In this document: piece by piece, positions 16,497-24,057 of the stretch
Layout: each line of letters begins with the position of its first letter
How positions within the stretch are numbered: position 1 is the first letter of the stretch
NCBI RefSeq assembly: GCF_022524485.1
Contig: NZ_JAKXMK010000029.1
Location: 1 to 64,000 of the forward strand
Direction: 5' to 3'
Length of the DNA: 64,000 bases
Source: Pseudonocardia alaniniphila
GTDB lineage: Bacteria > Actinomycetota > Actinomycetes > Mycobacteriales > Pseudonocardiaceae
Notes under the pieces: model-generated
Told to the model about the DNA's origin: nothing
Seen by the model: only the letters and a program-made list of their open reading frames with translations
Database searches by the model: none
Position numbers and translations under genes: made by a program

Positions 16497-17450
16497 TCAG
16501 CCCAGGCTCGTGCAGGACTCGGCCTTGGTGATGTCGCAAACGCGGCGCACGCCGTTGTAGAAGGCATCGTCGACGGTGACGTAGCCCCAGCCGCCTTCCT
16601 CGCCGACCTCGCACGTGTCGGCCGAGGCGCAGAATCCGTTGGCGGTCAGGTAGTCGACGTTGGCCTTCTGCGTGAACGCGTCGGCGATCTTCTGCCGCAG
16701 TTGCGGCTCGACGTCACTGGCAACAGCCACGGGGGATCCGGCGATCGTCTCCGACTTCCACACCGTGCGCAGCAGGCCGGGCTTCAGCTGCCCGGACTCG
16801 ATGAGCTGGGTGTCGACGATCGAGTCGTAGGCGAAGCCCGCCGCACATTGCCCGCTCGCGACGGCGAGGGCCGACGCGTCGTGCCCGCCGGCGAAGACGG
16901 GAGTGACCCCCGTGGCCGGATTCACCCCCGCCTCGATCAGGCCCGCCGTCGGGTAGAGGTATCCGGATGTGGAGTTCGGGTCGACGAAACAGACCGTCTG
17001 TCCGGCGAATCCGGCGAGATCGGTGATGGGGGAGTCGTTCACCGTGATCGCGTACGATTGGTAGCCCGGCTCGTCGCCCTTCTCGTCCACCAGAGCTGCC
17101 ACCGGTGTGATACCCGCATCCTGGTTCTTGGCGAGCACGTAGGAGAACGGGCCGAATCCGGCGATGTCGATCTGACCCGCGCGCATTCCCTCGATGACCG
17201 CCGCGTAGTCCGTCGCGTTCTGGAACCGGACCTTCTGGCCGGTCTCCTTCTCGAGCAGGCTGATAACCGACTGATAGCTCTGCTGCAGCGAAGTCGATTC
17301 CTCGGACGGCACGGCAGCGAACACCACGGTGCCCGATTCGCCGCCGGCTGCCCCGGAACTCTCGACCGCGCTCTGACCGCAGGCACTCAGCACGAGCAGC
17401 GCAGCGCCTGCCGCTGCCACGGCGGCGGTACGTCGGACCGTGAATCTCAT
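16497..17450 (-). CDS. phnD: PhnD-like phosphonate/phosphite-binding lipoprotein
   Basis: 317 residues. A signal peptide of lipoprotein type ends in LLVLSACG, with the lipidated Cys at about 25. A Ser/Gly linker follows, then the PhnD/PtxB binding fold: VVFAAVPSEES, YAAVIEGMRAGQIDIAGFGPFSY, CFVDPNSTSGYLYP and AGFAYDSIVDTQL. The GPFSY and STSGYLYP loops line the anion pocket in this family. It is the surface receptor and first gene of the phnD-phnC-phnE operon. Phosphonate, phosphite and phosphate cannot be distinguished by eye. No phosphonatase or C-P lyase gene is in the window. Confidence 0.9.
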   Translation of the reverse strand: MRFTVRRTAAVAAAGAALLVLSACGQSAVESSGAAGGESGTVVFAAVPSEESTSLQQSYQSVISLLEKETGQKVRFQNATDYAAVIEGMRAGQIDIAGFGPFSYVLAKNQDAGITPVAALVDEKGDEPGYQSYAITVNDSPITDLAGFAGQTVCFVDPNSTSGYLYPTAGLIEAGVNPATGVTPVFAGGHDASALAVASGQCAAGFAYDSIVDTQLIESGQLKPGLLRTVWKSETIAGSPVAVASDVEPQLRQKIADAFTQKANVDYLTANGFCASADTCEVGEEGGWGYVTVDDAFYNGVRRVCDITKAESCTSLG

Positions 17451-17465
17451 CGTGGCTCCTCCACG
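17451..17465 (-). promoter_or_regulatory. Ribosome-binding site of phnD inside a small hairpin
   Basis: Directly before the phnD start, CGTGG and CCACG (five pairs) flank AGGAG, so the ribosome-binding site forms the loop of a short perfect hairpin that reaches the start codon. The hairpin could tune translation. It may also be chance at this GC content. Confidence 0.35.
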
Positions 17466-17652
17466 TCCGCTGCGCGCTGGTGGCGCGCCGGAGGCGGACG
17501 GCAGCGAGGGTGGAGCGGTCGCATGCCCGGCCAGACACTGTGTGGTTACAGACGAACGAACGGATCACGTCGCTTCAACCGATCAGTTCGGACATATCGG
17601 GCTACGCGATCAGCGCGCCCGGAGCATCGACCGGCGATCGTCCTCGACGAGG

Positions 17653-19026
17653 TCAGGCTTCCGCCGGAGCCGGTCGTCCCGCCGGGCGCCCGGCCAGCAC
17701 CCGGGTGAGCGCGGCAGTTGCACCCCAGATGCCCGGCGCCGCGACGGCGGCGGGGGATGCACCGGGTGCGTGGAGGGGCGTGCGCACGCGGAGCGCGCCC
17801 GGAAGCGAGCGGAAGACCAGCGGGGGTGGCAGGGCGAGGGCCTCCCCGTCGACGCCGACGTTGACGAGCTCGTCGCCGGAACGCACCACGAACTCCCGTG
17901 CCGTCCACTCCTTGTAGCCACGGAAGTCCGCGATGCGCCCGGTGGCCTCGGCCGCGATCAGGCCCGGGACGTCCCGGGCGCGGTCGACCGTCATCGAGAC
18001 GATTCCGAGGACGCCTGCGTCCAGCCGCTCCCGGGTGCCGAAGCCGGAAAGTCGGTCGAGCCGGTAGACGCCGTTGGAGACGAGAACGATGTCGGCCGAG
18101 CGGGTGTCCGCTCCGTCGGGCCCGGTGAAGCGCAGGTCGAAGCGCTGTGCGTTCGGTCCGAGCAGCTCGGGCAGCAACTGCGCCGTGGTCGCGAGCTTGG
18201 CGTCACGGTAGGCGTCGGACTGCACGACGGTGGCGTAGACGCCGAGCGAGGCGTTGTTGACGAAGACGCGCTCGCCGAGCATCGCGAGGTCGACGCGCCA
18301 CTCCACCGCCGCGTCATAGGCGTCCAACGCGGCCACGACGTCGTCGCGGTCGAGCCCGAGGTCGAGCGCGAAGTGGTTGCGGGTGCCTGCGGGGACGCAG
18401 ACGAACCCCACGTCGTGCTGTCGCGCCACGTCCGCGACCAGGGCCTGTGAGCCGTCACCGCCCGCCATGCCGATCACGTCCGCCCCGTCGGCCACCGCCT
18501 GCTCGGCCAGCGACCGCAGGTCGTCGCCGTGGTGCAGCACGACCGACCTGATGCCCCGGCGCATCGCCTCGTCCTCCAGGGCGAACTGCTTGACCTTGCC
18601 GCCCCCCGACCACGGGTTCATCAGGAGGACGCCGTGGCGGGAAGGCCCGACCGACCGGGCACCTTTCCGCACGGGCGCCAGGTCCCGGCCGAGTGCTACC
18701 CGGGCGGAGACCGTCGACAGGACCATCAGGCCGATCAGCACCGCGAGCTCCGCCACCGAGCCGATCAGCAGCACGACGATCCCCGCGAGCGCCAGGATCC
18801 CCGCGGCCGCGGCCGCGATCCGGCGCCCGCGGCGGTTCACCAGCGCGGTCCACCCGGCGATCACCGCGATGACGACCAGAGCCAGCGCGATCAGGACTCG
18901 ACCGGGGTTCTGCAGGACGTGCACGATCACGACCACGAGTGCGGCGAGGAGCGCGGCCAGCGCCAGTGCGGCTGCCGCTCGTCGTCGGAGGTCAGGGGGC
19001 GTCCGGCCCGCCTCGCCGATCTGCAT
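17653..19026 (-). CDS. Diacylglycerol-kinase-family lipid kinase with N-terminal membrane helices
   Basis: 457 residues from ATG 19026, chosen for GAGGAGG five bases upstream. An ATG at 19065 is in frame but lacks a site. Residues 20-125 form about four membrane helices. The kinase domain then begins LLMNPWSGGGKVKQF, with the nucleotide loop GMAGGDGSQALVADV and CVPAGTRNHFALDLGLD, all DAGK-catalytic hallmarks (GGDGT variant with Ser). The C-terminal lobe carries the DVGVDGEALALPPPL-like strand. Homologues phosphorylate diacylglycerol, sphingoid bases or undecaprenol. An actinobacterial envelope-lipid role is likely. It is a single-gene unit. Confidence 0.86.
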   Translation of the reverse strand: MQIGEAGRTPPDLRRRAAAALALAALLAALVVVIVHVLQNPGRVLIALALVVIAVIAGWTALVNRRGRRIAAAAAGILALAGIVVLLIGSVAELAVLIGLMVLSTVSARVALGRDLAPVRKGARSVGPSRHGVLLMNPWSGGGKVKQFALEDEAMRRGIRSVVLHHGDDLRSLAEQAVADGADVIGMAGGDGSQALVADVARQHDVGFVCVPAGTRNHFALDLGLDRDDVVAALDAYDAAVEWRVDLAMLGERVFVNNASLGVYATVVQSDAYRDAKLATTAQLLPELLGPNAQRFDLRFTGPDGADTRSADIVLVSNGVYRLDRLSGFGTRERLDAGVLGIVSMTVDRARDVPGLIAAEATGRIADFRGYKEWTAREFVVRSGDELVNVGVDGEALALPPPLVFRSLPGALRVRTPLHAPGASPAAVAAPGIWGATAALTRVLAGRPAGRPAPAEA

Positions 19027-19229
19027 GCCGACCTCCTCGATCCGAATGCCGCGGATGCCCGCCATGGGCTCCCGCTGCTACCGGATCCCACGGTGGCGCC
19101 CCGATATCCCTCCGTCGTCACCCGGCCGGAATGAGTCGAGAGTCACCTCAGATAGGGGATGTCCCGCTTCGCCCTCAGGGTGACCGTTGGCGTGCAGCCG
19201 TCGTATCGAGCAAAGGGAGGCGGCAGGCG

Positions 19230-19751
19230 ATGACGGAGATGGACGTGGGGTCCGAGTTCACGTGGGACGACCAGGTTGCGGTGCGGAGCGTGCACTTCCA
19301 CGATCCCGCCGCCCCGGCAGCCACCACTGTCACGCCTTCGGTATTCGTCGCCGTTCATGACGAGCAGGGCAGGTTCCTGCTCGTGCAACGCCGCGACAGC
19401 GGGGCATGGGAGTTTCCCGGGGGCCGCATGGACGTGGGGGAGACCGCCATGGCGGCCGCGGTGCGCGAGACCGCCGAGGAGGCGGGCGTGCGCGTGCGGA
19501 TCACCGGGTTGGTCGGGCTGTTCAGCGATCCGGCATTCGTCATCCGGGCTGTTGACGGCCGCATCCGTCAGCCGTTCGTCGTGTGCTTCCACGCCGTGGC
19601 CGAGTGGGGGTCTCCTCGCCCGGACGAGATCGAGACCTCCGACGCCGGCTGGTTCGAACCGGAGCAGATCGAGACGATGACGCTGGAGCCCGGTGCTTGC
19701 CGCTGGATCCACCACGCGATCGCCGGCTCGGGCGAGCCGCACCTCGAATGA
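19230..19751 (+). CDS. Nudix hydrolase
   Basis: 173 residues from ATG 19230, with AGGGAGG nine bases upstream. The complete Nudix box GX5EX7REXXEEXGX is present (GRMDVGETAMAAAVRETAEE, then AGV), with WEFPGG before it. The enzyme hydrolyses a nucleoside diphosphate linked to another moiety using Mg2+. Nothing in the specificity loops (FSDPAFVIRAVDGRIRQPFV, FEPEQIETM) fixes the substrate. The N-terminal 30 residues precede the fold and may be a small extension. It stands alone between a divergent lipid kinase and a convergent LuxR gene. Confidence 0.88.
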   Translation: MTEMDVGSEFTWDDQVAVRSVHFHDPAAPAATTVTPSVFVAVHDEQGRFLLVQRRDSGAWEFPGGRMDVGETAMAAAVRETAEEAGVRVRITGLVGLFSDPAFVIRAVDGRIRQPFVVCFHAVAEWGSPRPDEIETSDAGWFEPEQIETMTLEPGACRWIHHAIAGSGEPHLE

Positions 19752-19784
19752 CAGCAGTCGAATGATCACGAGCAGCCGGGCGGG

Positions 19785-22421
19785 TCACGCCTGGCGCACG
19801 CCGCCGCTCAACAGGCCGTGCTCGTGGGCGGCGAGCACTGCCAATCGCCTGCTGCTCACGCCGAGCTTCGTGTAGATCGACCGCACGTGGCTCTTCACGG
19901 TGTTGACCGATACGGCGAGATCGGTGGCGATCTCGTCGAGCGACAGCAACGACGGGAGGAGCCCGAGGACGGTGAGCTCGCGCTCGCTGAGCATGGGTTC
20001 ACGCTTCCCGCGGCCACTCGCACCCGCCACCACCGCGCGCTCGGCGAACGCGTCCGATGCCCCGAAGCTGCCCCGCTGGTGCACGAGAAGCTCACGGATG
20101 TTCGGCCCGGCGTACGCGAACGGGCGGAGCGCGTCGAGCGGCTCGGCCACGGCCAGCGCCCTGCGGAGGGCAGCGCGGGCGGCGGATCGCTTGCCGGCGG
20201 TGACGGCGAGTGACGCCTCCAGCAGCCACGCCTCCACGACGGTCTGGGGGAGCACCATGGTGGCTGCCCCCTCCAGCACCGGCATGAGGAGAGATCGCAC
20301 GTGGTCGTGGCGGCATCCGGTCGTCTCGGCCCATGCCTGCATCATCAGGAGCTCGGCGGTCTCGCCGGTGCGATCGGCGAGCCAGCTCTGCACGGTGCGC
20401 GCCGCCGCGGAGTGTCCGAGCAGCAGGGCCGTGCGGAACTCGAGCATGGCGAGCGCGGCGACCAGCTCCGCGGGTGCCGGACGGCCGCCGAACTCCGAGC
20501 GGGCCTGCTGCAGCTCGGCCAGCCCGCTGGCACGGCCACCGGCGTCGAAGGCAGCGGCGCCATGGATGGCCTTCAGGGCGAACCGCAGCCGAGGCGAGGA
20601 CGCCGTGACATCCAGGGCCAGGCCCTCCGCCGCAGATCGCTCGGCGTCGGCGGTGTCCGTGCGCATCAGAGCGGTGTAGGCCAGCATCGCCGTGGCGACC
20701 GCTGCCCAGATGGAGTTCTCCCAGCCGTGCTCGGCAGCGGTGGCCGCGGCCTCGATGCTCACCGCCCGCATCGAGTGCATGTCTCCCGTGCCGCCCTCGA
20801 CGATGCCCAGCAGCGCCAGGCTCTGCATCGTCACGTAGTCGAAATGGTGGATGCGGCTCAGGTACAGCGCTCCCTCGAACTCCACGCGCGCATCGACCCG
20901 GTCGCCGCACTCGAGGTGGAAGGTGCCCCGGCTGAGGCGGGCGAGCGCCTCCAGTTCGGGCTCGGCGGGTAGTTCGCCGGTGTATCCGACGGCCGCAGGC
21001 GACGAGCCCGGTTGTGCAGGGTCGGCCACGCCCGCAGTGAGTTGCTCTGCCACGGCGCGCAGCACCGCCAGGTCGGCCGGGCCGTCGGTGGGCCACGCCT
21101 GCCGTGCGCGCCGCAGATCGCCGCGGGCGGCCGGGAGCTCTCCCGCTTCGAGCCGGATCATGGCCGAGGTCAGCGCGAGCCATGGGTCCGCCGCGACGGT
21201 CTGGGCGCTGACGCAGGTCAGCGCGTCTCGCAGCGGAGTGTGGTCGCCGGAGAGGATGAGCGGAATCGCGAGCCGATGCAGCATGTCCGTCAACAGGCCG
21301 CTGTCGTGGCTCTGGGAGGCGTGCTCCAGGGCCCGGACCGGCTCGGACTCGGCCGCCCACCACCGTGCGGCCACGGCGTGCAGCGCCTCCGCCCGGTTCA
21401 CCCCCTGCCTGCGGAGGTCGGCGAGGAGGTAGGTCCGCAGGAGCTCCTGGATGGTGTAGGAGTCACGCCCCCTGCCGATCGGCGAGAGCAGGGACGTCTG
21501 GTGCTCGAGCCGATCGAGCAGGCAGCCGGCATCCTCGCGCCCCGACAGGGTGGTGGCGAGCCTGGTGGGCACCGGTTGACTGATGCTGATCATCCGCAGG
21601 AATTCCTGCACGTCTTCCGGTAGCGCGCAGAGGATCTCACCGACCAGATAGTCGGCGACGGAGCGCTCGTCGCCGGAGAACTGCGTGAGGAACGCGTCAC
21701 GATCCGCGGACTCGGCCACTCCGAGCGCCGCCAGGCGCAGCCCGGCCGCCCACCCGCCGGTGCGCCGGTGCAGCATCTCGACCTGGGCCGGGGTGAGCTG
21801 CAGGCCCGACTTCTCGAGCAGCGTGGCCGCTTCGGCGGGGGTGAACCGCATCTGCGACGCTCGCAGCTCCCAGAGCCGGCCCGCGAGCCGCAGCCGTGGC
21901 AGGGACAGCGGAGGATCGCGCCGGCTGGAGAGGACGAGCTGCAGGCGCGCGGTGCGGTTGCGGGTGAGGGCCTCGATGCTGTGCAGGGCATCGGGTTCGA
22001 CCAGCTCGTGTACGTCGTCGAGGATCAACCGGATCGGTTGGGGCAGGGCCGCGATGGCGTGGACCAGCTCGGCGAGGCACTCCGGCAGCTCGTCGTGGTG
22101 CCAGACCCACGGGTCGTGGAGCCGGCTCCCGCCGGGGATCGACGGGCATGCGGAGAGCGCCGCCACGATCGCCGCCCAGAGTCGCCCCGGGTCGTTGTCG
22201 TCGCGGTCGAGAGACACCCACGCGGTGTCCACATCGGTGCTCGCGCGCGACCAGTCCGCGAGCAACAGCGTCTTGCCGTAACCCGCGGGGGCGCAGACGA
22301 GGGAAACGTCGGCGGCGGCGCCGGCGTCGAGGGCCGAACGGAGTGCTGGGCGCACGACGAACTCGGAAGGAAGTGGTGGAACCGCAATTTTTGCCTGCGG
22401 CACGAGCGGCACGGCGATCAT
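19785..22421 (-). CDS. Large ATP-binding LuxR (LAL/MalT-type) regulator
   Basis: 878 residues. Walker A is APAGYGKT (44-51) and a Walker B-like LILDDVHELV occurs near 130, so the N-terminal third is a STAND-type NTPase. A long helical repeat region follows, and the C-terminus carries a LuxR HTH (LSERELTVLGLLPSLLSLDE, then EIATDLAVSVNTVKSHVRSI). MalT-type proteins bind ATP and an inducer, oligomerise and activate operons. The target may be the divergent DUF6325 gene group to the right, as a 474-bp control region separates them. The inducer is unknown. Confidence 0.9.
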   Translation of the reverse strand: MIAVPLVPQAKIAVPPLPSEFVVRPALRSALDAGAAADVSLVCAPAGYGKTLLLADWSRASTDVDTAWVSLDRDDNDPGRLWAAIVAALSACPSIPGGSRLHDPWVWHHDELPECLAELVHAIAALPQPIRLILDDVHELVEPDALHSIEALTRNRTARLQLVLSSRRDPPLSLPRLRLAGRLWELRASQMRFTPAEAATLLEKSGLQLTPAQVEMLHRRTGGWAAGLRLAALGVAESADRDAFLTQFSGDERSVADYLVGEILCALPEDVQEFLRMISISQPVPTRLATTLSGREDAGCLLDRLEHQTSLLSPIGRGRDSYTIQELLRTYLLADLRRQGVNRAEALHAVAARWWAAESEPVRALEHASQSHDSGLLTDMLHRLAIPLILSGDHTPLRDALTCVSAQTVAADPWLALTSAMIRLEAGELPAARGDLRRARQAWPTDGPADLAVLRAVAEQLTAGVADPAQPGSSPAAVGYTGELPAEPELEALARLSRGTFHLECGDRVDARVEFEGALYLSRIHHFDYVTMQSLALLGIVEGGTGDMHSMRAVSIEAAATAAEHGWENSIWAAVATAMLAYTALMRTDTADAERSAAEGLALDVTASSPRLRFALKAIHGAAAFDAGGRASGLAELQQARSEFGGRPAPAELVAALAMLEFRTALLLGHSAAARTVQSWLADRTGETAELLMMQAWAETTGCRHDHVRSLLMPVLEGAATMVLPQTVVEAWLLEASLAVTAGKRSAARAALRRALAVAEPLDALRPFAYAGPNIRELLVHQRGSFGASDAFAERAVVAGASGRGKREPMLSERELTVLGLLPSLLSLDEIATDLAVSVNTVKSHVRSIYTKLGVSSRRLAVLAAHEHGLLSGGVRQA

Positions 22422-22894
22422 CCCCTGAACTGATCGTCCGGCCCCGCTGTCAGTGCAATTGCGCGGTGCGGCCTTCGAATAGATCTCTCGGCGGTCCGGA
22501 TCAGTAAATCGATCTCTACGGCGCTAGCCCCCAGCGAGCAGGTTATAGCGATCCGCGAGTGATGTCCATGCATCAGAAAATTGTGACGATCGGCCTGGTA
22601 GTCGGCTTGAAACTGTGGGAGTTTGCTGTGAACTCGCAGGTCGGAGCGGGCGTGTTGCGCGGTGATAAAGGATCTCTCGTGCATGTCCGCTCCGTCACTG
22701 CAGGAACACTTTCCGTGTTCGACGATTTGCTACATAGTTCCTTTGGTTGCAGTTCTGGGACGGCCGGGACGGGTGCTTCCGGTGAGGGCTCACCTGACGT
22801 GGATGAGGCGTGGGTGGCGGTATTCGGCGACCCTGGCTGCGTCGGTCGCCCGATCTCGTGGCTCGGGCCGGCCCGCCCCAGGGAGAGGAGAGAT
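22422..22894. other. 473-bp divergent control region
   Basis: It separates the LAL regulator (minus) from the DUF6325 gene (plus) and is noticeably more AT-rich than the flanks. An open frame runs through it from 22559 in phase with DUF6325, but a strong GGAGAGGAGAG site directly before 22895 marks the true start. The frame probably survives because it lacks AT-rich stops. A perfect dyad at 22704 is listed separately. No RNA gene is recognisable. Confidence 0.5.
22704..22720. promoter_or_regulatory. Perfect dyad GAACAC-N5-GTGTTC, candidate operator
   Basis: GAACAC at 22704-22709 and GTGTTC at 22715-22720 are exact reverse complements with a 5-base spacer, 175 bp upstream of the DUF6325 start. 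Two six-base half-sites one helical turn apart suit a dimeric HTH protein. The nearest candidate is the divergent LuxR-type regulator. Confidence 0.4.
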
Positions 22895-23443
22895 ATGAGT
22901 ATCGGACCTGTTCAGTTGATCGTGCTCGGATTCCCGCAACCGAACTTCCACGGCGAGATCATCGCCGAGTTGGAGCGCCTGCGGGAGACCGACACCGTTC
23001 GCGTGATCGACGCGCTCGCGGTGCACAAGGGCACCGACGGCGAGGTCGAGGTAGCCCATCTCAGCAACCTCACCGAGGACGAGGCGATCGAGCTCGGCAG
23101 TGTCGTCGGAGCCCTGATCGGCCTGGGGATCGACGGCGAGGAAGGCATGCAGGCCGGTGCCGAGGCCGGTGCCATGGCTGCGGCCGAGGGTGGCGCCGAC
23201 GTGTTCTCCGAAGAGGACGCGTGGAACGTGCTGGACGAGATCCCCAACGGCTCGGCGGCGGCGCTGGTGCTGCTCGAGCACACATGGGCCATCCCGCTCC
23301 GGAACGCCGTGGCGGCCGCGGGCGGCTTCCGCATCGGCGACGGCTTCATCAGCCCGCTCGACCTCGTCGCGGTCGGGCTGGTGTCCGCGGAAGAAGCAGC
23401 GGAGATGCACGCCATGGAGACGGCGAGCGTCGGCAGTTCCTGA
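22895..23443 (+). CDS. DUF6325 family protein
   Basis: 182 residues from ATG 22895 with GGAGAGGAG six bases upstream. The sequence follows the DUF6325 pattern: MSIGPVQLIVLGFPQPNFHG, ELERLRETDTVRVIDALAVH, then a Gly/Ala-rich hydrophobic hairpin (VVGALIGLGIDGEEGMQ), EIPNGSAAALVLLEHTWAIP and a final helix ISPLDLVAVG. The glycine-zipper-like middle resembles DUF1269 stress proteins that associate with membranes. No biochemical role is established. It heads a string of similarly oriented stress or membrane genes, the next being an Arg-rich microprotein 47 bp downstream. Confidence 0.82.
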   Translation: MSIGPVQLIVLGFPQPNFHGEIIAELERLRETDTVRVIDALAVHKGTDGEVEVAHLSNLTEDEAIELGSVVGALIGLGIDGEEGMQAGAEAGAMAAAEGGADVFSEEDAWNVLDEIPNGSAAALVLLEHTWAIPLRNAVAAAGGFRIGDGFISPLDLVAVGLVSAEEAAEMHAMETASVGSS

Positions 23444-23490
23444 GTGCCTCGCCCGGGGCCGGCCCGATGGACGTCGAGAGGAGGTGGAAC

Positions 23491-23565
23491 ATGTTCGGAT
23501 CACGCAGGGTCGCGCGTCGCACCTCGCGAAGGACCGCCCGGCGAGTGAGCAGGCGTCGCGGGTGA
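23491..23565 (+). CDS. Arg-rich microprotein (24 residues)
   Basis: ATG 23491 follows a strong ribosome-binding site (GAGAGGAGGTGG, ending three to four bases from the start). The peptide begins MFGSRRVARRTSRRTARRV and has 11 Arg and no acidic residue among 24. It lies 47 bp after the DUF6325 gene. In other actinobacteria the gene after DUF6325 often encodes a short SHOCT-type protein with a basic start, so this may be a shortened relic or a true nucleic-acid-binding or membrane-active peptide. The strong site supports translation. Function is unknown. Confidence 0.55.
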   Translation: MFGSRRVARRTSRRTARRVSRRRG

Positions 23566-23657
23566 ACGACTTGTCCGCCCGGCGCGGGGGCCGCCCGCGC
23601 CGGGCCGCTGGTCAGGGCCCGGCCAGATGGTCGTGACCGGACCCGAAGGAGCGCGCC

Positions 23658-23939
23658 GTGAGAGAGAACAGCACAGGTCGTGACGAGTCGGTCGATGTCT
23701 ACGTCCGGGCACGGACGTACGAGTCGGTCCGGGCTGTGCTCTCCGACGACCACAACTACGCCGAAGGGGTCGCGGCGGCCCGGCGTGTCGCCGCCGCCGT
23801 CGTCGCGGAAGCCGGTGCCCTCGTGCTGGCGGACGTCGTCGTCGGACTGTCGCTGGAGCTCGCATCCGCCCTCGAGCGGATCGCCGCCGACCAGGGCATG
23901 GCGGCCGTCGACCTGGCCGACGTGTGGTTCGTGGAGTGA
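23658..23939 (+). CDS. Hypothetical small protein
   Basis: 93 residues, GTG start with AAGGAG upstream. No family recognised. It has an acidic, mostly helical sequence: VDVYVRARTYESVRAVLSDD, then Ala/Val-rich helices VAAARRVAAAVVAEAGALVL and SLELASALERIAADQGM, ending DVWFVE. Although hydrophobic stretches occur, none is long enough for a sure membrane span. It lies between the microprotein and the membrane phosphodiesterase-like gene, on the same strand, and is probably part of that transcript. A soluble helical bundle is a reasonable reading. Confidence 0.65.
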   Translation: MRENSTGRDESVDVYVRARTYESVRAVLSDDHNYAEGVAAARRVAAAVVAEAGALVLADVVVGLSLELASALERIAADQGMAAVDLADVWFVE

Positions 23940-24057
23940 GCGCCGCGCTGGTCCGCCTCATCCGCGAGGGATGAGGCGTTCAGCGGGCCGGCGCTGCAGC
24001 ATCGGTCGCAACGCGCGCGTGGCCGATCGGCGCGCCATTCCCGGGGAGGACCACCGT

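Noticed and set aside
17451..17652. Pho box upstream of phnD
   Set aside because: A GTTCGTTCG-like stretch exists on the minus strand but the direct repeats do not match the usual PHO-box spacing.
22559..22894. Extended start of the DUF6325 gene at 22559
   Set aside because: The extra 112 residues match nothing I know and the strong GGAGAGGAG site lies just before ATG 22895.
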